Source: Paraflavisolibacter caeni (GTDB lineage Bacteria; Bacteroidota; Bacteroidia; Chitinophagales; Chitinophagaceae). From it: a stretch of DNA of 64,000 nt. Both the position numbers and the translations under genes were made by a program. The notes under the pieces are model-generated. The model searched no databases. It was given only the letters and a program-made list of their open reading frames with translations, and was not told the DNA's origin. This document shows, in pieces, positions 54,800 to 62,347 of the stretch. Every line of letters starts with the position of its first letter. Position 1 is the stretch's first letter. The stretch spans positions 1 to 64,000 of the forward strand of contig NZ_JAOTIF010000009.1 of NCBI RefSeq assembly GCF_025628885.1, written 5' to 3'.

Positions 54800-55903
54800 T
54801 TAATCGTCTCCTCTGCTTAGATCAAATTGAAGCGAAAATATATGGGTGAATAAAGGATTGGATTGGTTAGCCAGGTTTGAAAAAGCATAATCTATTTGCA
54901 CATTTTTTATCCTAAATCCGGCTCCTAAGGATGGCTGATATATCCATACTTTCTTCTGATTTGTCAAATCACCATCTTTCAACGCTTTCTGAAAATTATT
55001 GATCCCACCTCTTAGATAAAAAACATCATTAACATTAAATTCCAATCCCAATTTAGGATCAATACTTACAGTGTTGGCACTTACCAAAGTATTGCGTTTA
55101 CCATCAAAAGTCAAGTCGCAGTTTGCCTCTGCCAACAGGCTTGCTTTTTCACTAAACTCAAAGTTCCGGGCAATTCCTAAAATCAGACGAGGAGCAGTTA
55201 ATTCTGTAGACCTTATTGGAATATCATTATTAGTGAGGTAAAAAACTTCCTTCTCCCTTTCTCTGAATGTAAAGTTCCAGGTATTGAAAGTTGTGGTGAT
55301 ATCCCTGCCCGCTATGGCAAATTTCCAACCACCCTTTAAGTACTGTAGTCCTGCATCTAGTCCAAAACCTACAGCCTTGGCAAAACTGCCAACGCTCCGG
55401 TGTATTACTTTTGCATTCACACCAAAATGAACATCCCGGTCCTCATCATAATTTATTTTTTGAGCCAAGGATACAATAAATGCATAATCTGCAGAACTGA
55501 ATGAAGTAATATTATTATAATTAATAGAACCATCGGGCTCAACCAGGTAAAGTGTATTAGGAATATCATCAACAGCAAAACGCAAAACCGTTAAGCCAAG
55601 CGTCCGCCGGTTTTCAGCCAAGGGTAACGCAATACTTCCATAATCATACTTACCTATTTGTCCGAAGTATTCTGCGTGCATTAAGTTAACATTAGGATGA
55701 TCCTTAACGTTAGCCAAGCCTGCAGGATTCCAGTAACCTGCCGTTCCGTCTTTAACTGATGCTACCTGGGAGCTCCCCATGCCCAGCCCTCGCGCTCCAG
55801 CGCCTATATTTAAAAATTCATTGGAATACTTGCGCCACTGACCAAATGATGCAATACCAGCAAAGCAGAAGAAAATGGTGAGAAAAAAAGCGGTATTCTT
55901 CAT
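54800..55903 (-). CDS. porV: PorV/PorQ-family outer membrane protein
   Basis: From ATG 55903 the protein has 367 residues. Signal peptide about 1-22 (ending ASFG). The signature SNEFLNIGAGARGLGMGSSQVASVKDGTAGYWNPAGLANV is spread over about 28-65, and the remainder is a FadL-like beta-barrel pattern ending FSLQFDLSRGDD. PorV delivers CTD cargo to the PorU sortase, so its position before the porU gene fits a functional pair. PorV and PorQ share this fold, so the family is secure but the exact member less so. The TTG extension overlaps the promoter and is rejected. Confidence 0.87.
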   Translation of the reverse strand: MKNTAFFLTIFFCFAGIASFGQWRKYSNEFLNIGAGARGLGMGSSQVASVKDGTAGYWNPAGLANVKDHPNVNLMHAEYFGQIGKYDYGSIALPLAENRRTLGLTVLRFAVDDIPNTLYLVEPDGSINYNNITSFSSADYAFIVSLAQKINYDEDRDVHFGVNAKVIHRSVGSFAKAVGFGLDAGLQYLKGGWKFAIAGRDITTTFNTWNFTFREREKEVFYLTNNDIPIRSTELTAPRLILGIARNFEFSEKASLLAEANCDLTFDGKRNTLVSANTVSIDPKLGLEFNVNDVFYLRGGINNFQKALKDGDLTNQKKVWIYQPSLGAGFRIKNVQIDYAFSNLANQSNPLFTHIFSLQFDLSRGDD

Positions 55904-55957
55904 TAGACAGTTTTCAGATAAGCAATTAAGGTTTCGTTTTACTTGAGTTGAATCAAG

Positions 55958-55987
55958 CAAAAATAATTTTTATTAAAGACAGATGCA
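55958..55987 (-). promoter_or_regulatory. Promoter of porV-porU operon
   Basis: On the minus strand TTG (55987-55985), a 19-nt spacer and TATTTTTG (55965-55958) form a complete Bacteroidota consensus promoter, with a leader of about 50 nt to the porV ATG. The remaining gap to tyrS (55988-56519) shows no gene. Confidence 0.75.
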
Positions 55988-56519
55988 ATAGCAAAACATA
56001 TTAAAATTAAATTGCAATATAATACAAAATCAGTTGCTTTGAAGGGCAAAAAACGCATAAGTTTACTTGATATTGCACTTTCTCTAAGCAATCCCCTTTT
56101 ATCACAATTTCCAATAAGTATAAACACTTGACCTACGAAGTTTAATGTCAATGAATAACAATAACTTTAAATTACAAGTTCCTCAATCATTGAAACAAAA
56201 TACCATATATTCTTTAAAGGGGTTATTTCTCTCGCTAAAATCACTTTATTAAAAGTTCATCCTTCGTTGCTACTTCCACCCTATGCCCTTCGTAATCCAT
56301 ACTAAAGCCTAGGATAAAGCAAACTCACTCCTACTTAAATGTTATATATAAATTGTTTCCACACTGTTTCCCCTTTTACTGAACTACCTACCTCTGAGAT
56401 TTGATCATTGATCATTTTATTACGCCCTTATCAAAAATTACAAAACTCAAGCTCCTCACCCTATAGGCTTTAATAATTAAACTTAAGCCTTTAAACCCCG
56501 ATATCCACATAATCGTACT

Positions 56520-56527
56520 TACTTTTG
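56520..56527 (+). promoter_or_regulatory. Putative tyrS promoter -7 element
   Basis: TACTTTTG matches TAnnTTTG, 22 bp before the tyrS ATG. No convincing -33 element. Confidence 0.4.
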
Positions 56528-56549
56528 CTGCTCAAAATTGACAATACAT

Positions 56550-57827
56550 ATGAATCTTATAGAAGAACTAAGCTGGAGGGGAATGATCCAGGACATTATG
56601 CCGGGAACAGAAGATCAACTCCAAAAAGAGATGACTTCCGGCTACATTGGCTTCGACCCTACAGCAGATTCACTGCATATTGGTAGCCTTGTACCTATAT
56701 TGCTATTGGTGCACCTGCAAAGGGCTGGCCACAAGCCTTATGCTTTGGTAGGAGGCGCTACTGGCATGGTTGGAGACCCGAGTGGAAGAAGCCTGGAGCG
56801 CAATCTTTTGAGCGAAGATGTTCTTCAGAAAAACCTGGAAGGAATTAAAAGTCAGCTGCAAAAGTATCTTGACTTTGACTCTTCTAAACCAACTGCCGCA
56901 GAACTGGTTAATAATTATGATTGGTTTAAAAACATAAATTTCCTTGACTTTATTCGTGATGCAGGTAAGCATATTACCGTGAATTACATGCTGAATAAGG
57001 ACAGCGTACGCAAGCGAATAGAAAGCGAATCAGGCATATCATTTACCGAATTTACCTATCAATTAATTCAAGGTTATGACTTCTACTGGCTATATCAAAA
57101 TAAGAATTGTAAACTGCAAATGGGCGGCAGCGATCAGTGGGGTAACATTACAACTGGTACAGAGCTTATTCGCAGAAAGGTCGGTGGTGAAGCCTTTGCT
57201 TTCACCTGCCCACTGATTACAAAAGCCGATGGAGGCAAATTTGGTAAAACTGAGCAAGGAAACATCTGGCTTGATCCTGAAAAGACAACTCCTTACCAAT
57301 TTTACCAATTCTGGTTAAATGCTGCTGATGCCGATGCTGAAAAATGGATCAAGATCTTTACTTTACTTGACCGACCTCAAATTGAAGAATTGATAGAAAA
57401 GCAAAAGGAAGATGCGAGTAAAAGAGTTATACAGAAAGCCTTGGCAAAAGAAGCCACCATTTTTATTCACGGGGAAGAAGAATATAAAAAGGCTATAGAA
57501 ACTACAGAGAAGTTATTCAGTCAGCAAAATGCTCCAGCAGAATCTCTGAGCATTGAAGATTTGGAAAGTATACAGGGTATTGAAAAAGTAGATATTTCAA
57601 AAGAGTCATTATCGCAAGGAATTGATATTGTGAACTTCCTGGCCGAAACAAAGATATTTCCCAGCAAAGGTGAAGCTCGTAAAATGATTCAGAATGGTGG
57701 TGTAAGTATCAACAGGAATAAGGTCCAAAGCCTTGACTTTACAATAGAAGCCTCACTTCTACTTCATCAACAGTATCTTCTGATACAAAAAGGAAAGAAG
57801 AATTACTACCTGGTTAAAGTAGTCTGA
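56550..57827 (+). CDS. tyrS: Tyrosine--tRNA ligase
   Basis: The 425-residue class I synthetase has GFDPTADSLHIGSLVP (HIGH motif variant HIGS, about 33-48), the TyrRS-specific GGSDQWGNI (about 190-198) and KFGKT (KMSKS counterpart, about 230-234). The anticodon-binding helical domain and a C-terminal S4 domain (about 360-425) complete it. Start ATG 56550 (MNLIEELSW) is chosen over the TTG four codons earlier. Full length. It is followed by an inverted-repeat terminator. Confidence 0.98.
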   Translation: MNLIEELSWRGMIQDIMPGTEDQLQKEMTSGYIGFDPTADSLHIGSLVPILLLVHLQRAGHKPYALVGGATGMVGDPSGRSLERNLLSEDVLQKNLEGIKSQLQKYLDFDSSKPTAAELVNNYDWFKNINFLDFIRDAGKHITVNYMLNKDSVRKRIESESGISFTEFTYQLIQGYDFYWLYQNKNCKLQMGGSDQWGNITTGTELIRRKVGGEAFAFTCPLITKADGGKFGKTEQGNIWLDPEKTTPYQFYQFWLNAADADAEKWIKIFTLLDRPQIEELIEKQKEDASKRVIQKALAKEATIFIHGEEEYKKAIETTEKLFSQQNAPAESLSIEDLESIQGIEKVDISKESLSQGIDIVNFLAETKIFPSKGEARKMIQNGGVSINRNKVQSLDFTIEASLLLHQQYLLIQKGKKNYYLVKVV

Positions 57828-57851
57828 TAAAAGTTTTTAGCATTTTTTCGA

Positions 57852-57895
57852 AGGCCCGGATGATTAGACAAACTTAAGTCGCATCATGCGGGCCT
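57852..57895 (+). terminator. Inverted repeat after tyrS, probable terminator
   Basis: aggcccggatgat (57852-57864) and atcatgcgggcct (57883-57895) pair at 12 of 13 positions around an 18-nt loop, then cttattt. The U-tract is weak. 57896-58090 shows no gene. Confidence 0.6.
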
Positions 57896-58093
57896 CTTAT
57901 TTAGAATTAACTATCGTGTATATAATATTGAAAAAATTAGCCAACATAAATTGCTTTTCCATGAAGTAAAATAACGGCTGAAAGTGCCAGGATAAAAAAA
58001 ATAAGGTGACTATTCTGTCACACATTTCAGTGCTATTAACAAATAGCTTATTCTATTAAAAATGGAAAAAGTTGAAGATATTTCTGAAATAAA

Positions 58094-58125
58094 TTTGGCT
58101 GGATTTACCTGAACTTTTATTTTTG
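58094..58125 (+). promoter_or_regulatory. Promoter of tRNA-Gln
   Basis: TTTG (58094-58097), a 20-nt spacer and TATTTTTG (58118-58125). The segment TTTGCACTCC is identical to that downstream of the initiator tRNA promoter. Confidence 0.7.
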
Positions 58126-58141
58126 CACTCCATTTAGCGAT

Positions 58142-58212
58142 TGAGCTATGGTGTAACGGTAGCACTACAGATTTTGGTTCTGTCTGTCTAGGTTCGAATC
58201 CTAGTAGCTCAA
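58142..58212 (+). tRNA. tRNA-Gln (UUG)
   Basis: 71-nt cloverleaf with acceptor TGAGCTA/TAGCTCA, anticodon loop TTTTGGT (TTG) in stem ACAGA/TCTGT, and T loop TTCGAAT. CCA is not encoded. Confidence 0.96.
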
Positions 58213-58213
58213 C

Positions 58214-58245
58214 AACCGGTTAGAAGTTTTCTAACCGGTTTTTTA
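58214..58245 (+). terminator. Terminator after tRNA-Gln
   Basis: aaccggttaga/tctaaccggtt stem with a short loop followed by ttttta, beginning one base after the tRNA end. Confidence 0.85.
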
Positions 58246-58885
58246 TTATAATTAACGCTCCTTAAACAAGTATTTATACTTTAGCTTATTACCTATATCT
58301 TCTTTTCTGGCCATATTCCTATGTTAGCTTAATACTGAAATAACTGGTTGGGACGCAATGAAGAAGCAGGCTATTCATATCGCATCAATCAAATTATATA
58401 AATACTCTCCTTGATTGTACCAAAACTTTGATAAGAAGCTTTCTCCAACTTCTTGTGCTTTTGTTTCTATAAAGTTGACTAATTTTTCTTGTTTATTCTT
58501 TCGAAGAAGTGAATTGAAAATAGGTAAGGTATTATACCATAATATCATGCGCAGTCATTAATGGTCGAAGCCCTAAAAGGACAGTGCGAGAAGCGTGTGG
58601 CACATCATATTTGATGATGGTTTTGTTCCCACCAAAACCATTAAAACGCTCATATGAAGTCTGATTTCTCCGACTTCATAAATAAATACTGAGTAAATAT
58701 CCTCTGAAAAGTTTTTTTTAATATTGACAGCTTTTAGGAGTGATCCCTTTGTCATAGATATAGACACCTAACTCATAACGCAAATAATGATTTCATCGAG
58801 TTTTGAAACTAACATCATACATACTGTGTGAGGTTGGATGAGGAATGAAAACAGGAATGCCAACCTTGGTGGGCATTGGGGGTAA
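58246..58885. other. 640-bp gap without a confident gene
   Basis: Reading frames on the minus strand between 58800 and 58280 show short protein-like stretches in changing frames (for example GGNKTIIKYDVPHASRTVLLG), interrupted by stops, which may be a decayed gene. No intact gene, RNA or repeat was recognised. Confidence 0.3.
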
Positions 58886-58912
58886 ATAAAAAGGCCGCAT
58901 TGCTGCGGCCTT
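58886..58912 (-). terminator. Terminator of rpsA
   Basis: aaggccgca/tgcggcctt around a 4-nt loop, followed on the minus strand by tttttattt, 20 bp after the rpsA stop. Confidence 0.85.
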
Positions 58913-58932
58913 GAATTTTATAAAGAAACAAA

Positions 58933-60897
58933 TTATTGTTGTTGATCTTTATTTTTTTCTTCCTGCTGTAATCTTTCTTTGATTTGAGCCAGAGCACCCA
59001 GGTCTCCCAAGGTTGGCTTTTCAACTTTGCCTTGCAGGTTCTTAACTGCTTTTTTGGTTTTGTCAGCTTCAGCTCTTGCTTCCTTGCGGGCAGCGTCTTT
59101 TTCCTGAGCTTGAGCTTGTTCCCAAATGCGAGCATGAGAAACCACAATGCGTTTTTCGTTGCGATCAAATTCAATAACCATGAATTCTGCAGTTTCATCT
59201 GCACCCACGCTCTTACCATCTTCTTTAGTCAGGTGGCGGTTAGGCGCAAAACCTTCCAGACCATAAGGTAACTGTACGATAGCACCTTTGTCGTCTTTGC
59301 GGGAAACTGTTCCTTCGTGGATAGAACCTACAGCGAAAGTATCCTGCAGGCTGGTCCAAGGATCTTCTTCCAATTGTTTGTGACCCAGTTGCAGTTTGCG
59401 GTTTTCTTTGTCTATGCCAAGAATAATTACCTCGATGTTCTCACCAACTTTAGTGTACTCAGTTGGGTGGTTGAAACGTTTCAGCCAGCTCAGGTCAGAG
59501 ATGTGAATCATACCGCCAATACCAGCAGTCAATTCAACAAACACACCATAAGGAGTGATGTTTTTCACCACACCTGAATGACGGCTGCCTTCTGGGAATT
59601 TAGTTTCAATATCACTCCAAGGATCTTCAGAAAGCTGTTTGATTGAAAGGCTCATCTTGCGGCTGTCTTTATCCAGAGTCACCACTTTAGCTTCATGCTC
59701 GTCGCCAAGTTTGAAGAATTCTTTAGCGTTGATTGGTGTGTTAGCCCAAGTAATTTCAGATACGTGTACCAGGCCTTCTACACCAGGCATGATTTCAAGG
59801 AATGCACCGTAGTCTTCAATATTCACTACTTTACCTTTAACGATAGCACCTTCCTGAATGGTATCAGGCAGCACATCCCAAGGATGAGGAGTTAATTGTT
59901 TCAGACCCAGAGAGATGCGTTTTTTCTCGTCGTCGAAATCCAGAACTACTACATTCAGTTTCTGATCGAGTTTCAACACTTCGCTTGGGTGGTTGATACG
60001 GCCCCATGAAATATCGGTGATGTACAACAAACCATCTAAGCCGCCAAGGTCCATGAACGCACCGAAGTCGGTGATGTTCTTAACAGTACCTTCCAGTACC
60101 TGGCCTTTTTCAAGCTTGCCAATGATTTGAGCACGTTGAGCTTCGATATCGCTTTCGATAAGAGCTTTGTGAGATACAACGGCATTCTTGATGGCTTCGT
60201 TGATTTTAACCACTTTGAATTCCATTGTTTTGTTCACGAACTGATCGTAATCTGTAACAGGCTTAACGTCGATCTGAGAACCTGGCAAGAAGGTTTCCAT
60301 ACCAAATACGTCTACGATCAAGCCACCTTTAGTTTTGCTGGTAACAGTACCGGTAACGATTTCGCCAGTTTTGTGAATTTCAACGATACGTTCCCAAGCA
60401 CGAGTGATGCGGGCTTGTTTACGGCTGAGGTTCAGATGACCATCTCTGTCTTCTTTTTCTACAACCATAACTTCCACTTCATCACCTACTTTCAGGTTCT
60501 GCAGGTCGCGGAATTCGTTCAGAGAAACCAGACCGTCGCTTTTGAAACCAATGTTCAGAACAACGTCAGTTTTTGTGATACCAACAACCAGACCTTTAAT
60601 CAGTTCACCGTCGTTGATTTGTACGAAAGTATTATCATATACTTTGTCGTACTTTTCTTTTTCGTCTTTGCTGTAAGAGGCAACATTGCGTTTGTCAATG
60701 CTCCAGTCGAAATCATCATGAGCTGTTTCTACTACAGGCTCCTGTGCAACTTTTTGTTCAGCAACAGGTTGTGCTGCAGCAGCTTCAGCCTGAACAGGTT
60801 CATTTGTTGTCGCTGTAGATGCAGCAGCAGCTTCTTGAGCTACCGGAGCATTCTCCTGTCCTTCAGCGTTTGGGTTAATAATATTATTTTGATCCAT
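58933..60897 (-). CDS. rpsA: 30S ribosomal protein S1
   Basis: The 654-residue mRNA-binding ribosomal protein has six S1 (OB-fold) repeats (about 95-160, 180-245, 260-330, 345-420, 435-505 and 520-590), recognisable by G-X-V-X-G-X-V starts such as GTVKNITDFGAFMDLGGLDG. An Ala/Glu/Gln-rich N-terminal extension of about 65 residues and a charged C-terminal tail (KTKKAVKNLQGKVEK) flank them, as usual in Bacteroidota. Start ATG 60897 follows the promoter element; the longer TTG reading overlaps it. Because Shine-Dalgarno use is rare in this phylum, S1 is thought to matter for initiation. Confidence 0.96.
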   Translation of the reverse strand: MDQNNIINPNAEGQENAPVAQEAAAASTATTNEPVQAEAAAAQPVAEQKVAQEPVVETAHDDFDWSIDKRNVASYSKDEKEKYDKVYDNTFVQINDGELIKGLVVGITKTDVVLNIGFKSDGLVSLNEFRDLQNLKVGDEVEVMVVEKEDRDGHLNLSRKQARITRAWERIVEIHKTGEIVTGTVTSKTKGGLIVDVFGMETFLPGSQIDVKPVTDYDQFVNKTMEFKVVKINEAIKNAVVSHKALIESDIEAQRAQIIGKLEKGQVLEGTVKNITDFGAFMDLGGLDGLLYITDISWGRINHPSEVLKLDQKLNVVVLDFDDEKKRISLGLKQLTPHPWDVLPDTIQEGAIVKGKVVNIEDYGAFLEIMPGVEGLVHVSEITWANTPINAKEFFKLGDEHEAKVVTLDKDSRKMSLSIKQLSEDPWSDIETKFPEGSRHSGVVKNITPYGVFVELTAGIGGMIHISDLSWLKRFNHPTEYTKVGENIEVIILGIDKENRKLQLGHKQLEEDPWTSLQDTFAVGSIHEGTVSRKDDKGAIVQLPYGLEGFAPNRHLTKEDGKSVGADETAEFMVIEFDRNEKRIVVSHARIWEQAQAQEKDAARKEARAEADKTKKAVKNLQGKVEKPTLGDLGALAQIKERLQQEEKNKDQQQ

Positions 60898-60926
60898 AAA
60901 AAACCCGGTGGTTTTATCCGGGGCGG

Positions 60927-60934
60927 CAAAGATA
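60927..60934 (-). promoter_or_regulatory. Putative rpsA promoter -7 element
   Basis: Minus strand TATCTTTG matches TAnnTTTG exactly and lies 29 bp before the rpsA ATG, within the rejected upstream TTG extension. No ideal -33. Confidence 0.5.
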
Positions 60935-61045
60935 GCCAATTGTTTGAAGTTTGGGGATTAGAGTTTGCAGATTTTTGTTATAATTGAGGCAGTTAGATAG
61001 TGTAAAGTTTAAGGTTTCAAGAATTGGTTAAGAGTTTGAAGCTAG

Positions 61046-61199
61046 GGGGTACATAAGGGAGTTGATACGCCTTAGGTACGGAGTAGATAGGGAGTATACA
61101 GGGAGCATGTAGTTAGCATGTACTTAGCATGTTTACTATAACTCTACTATAACTTTACTATAAGTTTACTGTAAGTTTTCTATAACATTACTATAAGGG
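61046..61199. repeat. Degenerate 11-bp tandem repeat array
   Basis: About 14 units of exactly 11 bp. Phase-aligned examples are agggagcatgt, agttagcatgt, acttagcatgt, ttactataact, ctactataact, ttactataagt, ttactgtaagt and ttactataagg. The consensus drifts from agggag-type on the left to ttactataa-type on the right while the 11-bp phase is kept. It lies in the rpsA / MORN-protein intergenic gap and encodes no ORF. Confidence 0.85.
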
Positions 61200-61241
61200 G
61201 TGGCCTATAAGTTTATTGGGATACTGACCGATTGTTAGAAA

Positions 61242-61270
61242 TAAAAAGGCTGATGGTGTTGACATCAGCC
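61242..61270 (-). terminator. Terminator of the MORN-like gene
   Basis: ggctgatg (61248-61255) pairs with catcagcc (61263-61270), with the minus-strand tail ttttta. It is 38 bp after the stop of the gene at 61308. Confidence 0.8.
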
Positions 61271-61307
61271 AATGGAAATGTGATGAGTTTATATTTAGTT
61301 TGAAATA

Positions 61308-62045
61308 TCAATAGCCTGTTGCTCCGTCGCGAACACGGATTTTTTTCTTGCCGGCATTTTTCTTTTCATAATCGAGGACTGCCTGAGGCTTGGGCAGTTT
61401 TTTCTTATTATCTAATTCTTCATCTCCGTCAGTTGTTGCAGCTTTTGTCTTAGTATTAGAATTGGTATTGCTGGGGTTATCTGTTACTGCGATAGGTGCA
61501 AGGTTATCGTCATCACCTTTGGTTTTTAGTTTATCGAAAACCCAATCTTCTTTTTTGTCCACTTTGCCACTAAACTGATCATAGTATTTCCAGGTACCAT
61601 GCTTCAAAGTAGTTCCTTCCAACTTCACGACTCTTTTTTCAACCACTTTTGTAGGGTCGTTTACATCATATACGTCAACCGTATCATAAGGGTTCTCTGG
61701 ATTTACAGCCTTCCAGCTTTCTTCGCGTATGGGATTGCCCATCTGATTCAGGTAAAGACACTTTCCATTTTTTTGTCCCCAGCGGTAATTTTCAACTGCC
61801 ATCAGGTCGCCTTCCAGAGAAAAAAGCCGCCATGTGCCTTCCTTCTTACTATTTTCGAAAACGCCTTCTTCCTCATAACCACGTTCTCCCCTCACATCAT
61901 CAACATGTACCACCCAACGGCCCTGCTTCAAACCTTTCATATCCACACAGTTCAAGGTATCGCCTTTTACACCAATGATGTATTCTTTGCATTGGGAGAA
62001 AGCATTGAAGCTTATTAACAATAATATCAAAGTGAGTATTCGCAT
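61308..62045 (-). CDS. Secreted MORN-repeat-like protein
   Basis: Of 245 residues from ATG 62045, the first 17 are a signal peptide (MRILTLILLLISFNAFS). Residues about 30-165 contain MORN/YwqK-type repeats: GLKQGRWVVH, NSKKEGTWRLF, GQKNGKCLYL and KHGTWKYYD. A Thr/Asn-rich linker and a Lys-rich tail (KKLPKPQ, KKNAGKKKIRVRDG) follow. Such proteins are common and uncharacterised in Bacteroidota, sometimes labelled YwqK-family antitoxin without evidence; no toxin gene is adjacent. The 12-codon upstream ATG would precede the signal peptide and is less likely. The 300-bp upstream gap holds no gene. Confidence 0.8.
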   Translation of the reverse strand: MRILTLILLLISFNAFSQCKEYIIGVKGDTLNCVDMKGLKQGRWVVHVDDVRGERGYEEEGVFENSKKEGTWRLFSLEGDLMAVENYRWGQKNGKCLYLNQMGNPIREESWKAVNPENPYDTVDVYDVNDPTKVVEKRVVKLEGTTLKHGTWKYYDQFSGKVDKKEDWVFDKLKTKGDDDNLAPIAVTDNPSNTNSNTKTKAATTDGDEELDNKKKLPKPQAVLDYEKKNAGKKKIRVRDGATGY

Positions 62046-62333
62046 AACGGCACGATTATAAGTAAATAACGTCAAAAACATTGAATTTATGTTTTCAAAA
62101 TTATTTTAAAGTGTTGTTTATTTAGCCAGTGTCCTTCCTTGTTACAATTTTACCAAATGAGATCGAAATAAAGGAATGTTGAGGAATTATTTTATATAGA
62201 CAGAAAAGGAATGTTTTTATTTAATCAAATTACAGGATATTGAGGATTGAAAGGGTGGAAAAGGTGGAAAGATGACTGGAGAAAGGTGTCAATTCTTAAA
62301 AAATAAGTAAAAGGAAGCCCAGGCCATAACAGA

Positions 62334-62341
62334 TATTTTTG
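62334..62341 (+). promoter_or_regulatory. Putative promoter element for the FUSC gene
   Basis: TATTTTTG matches TAnnTTTG and ends six bases before ATG 62348, implying a very short leader or leaderless mRNA. No TTG at the expected spacing. Confidence 0.35.
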
Positions 62342-62347
62342 TAAGGA

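Noticed and set aside
58815-59219. 134-residue minus-strand frame at the rpsA 3' end
   Set aside because: Overlaps rpsA in another frame and runs through the rpsA terminator.
60127-60987. 286-residue plus-strand frame opposite rpsA
   Set aside because: Shadow of rpsA with Phe/Asn/Val-biased composition; no domain, promoter or terminator of its own.
61308-62045. Antitoxin of a toxin-antitoxin pair
   Set aside because: The MORN/YwqK label does not imply an antitoxin; the protein has a signal peptide and no toxin gene is adjacent.
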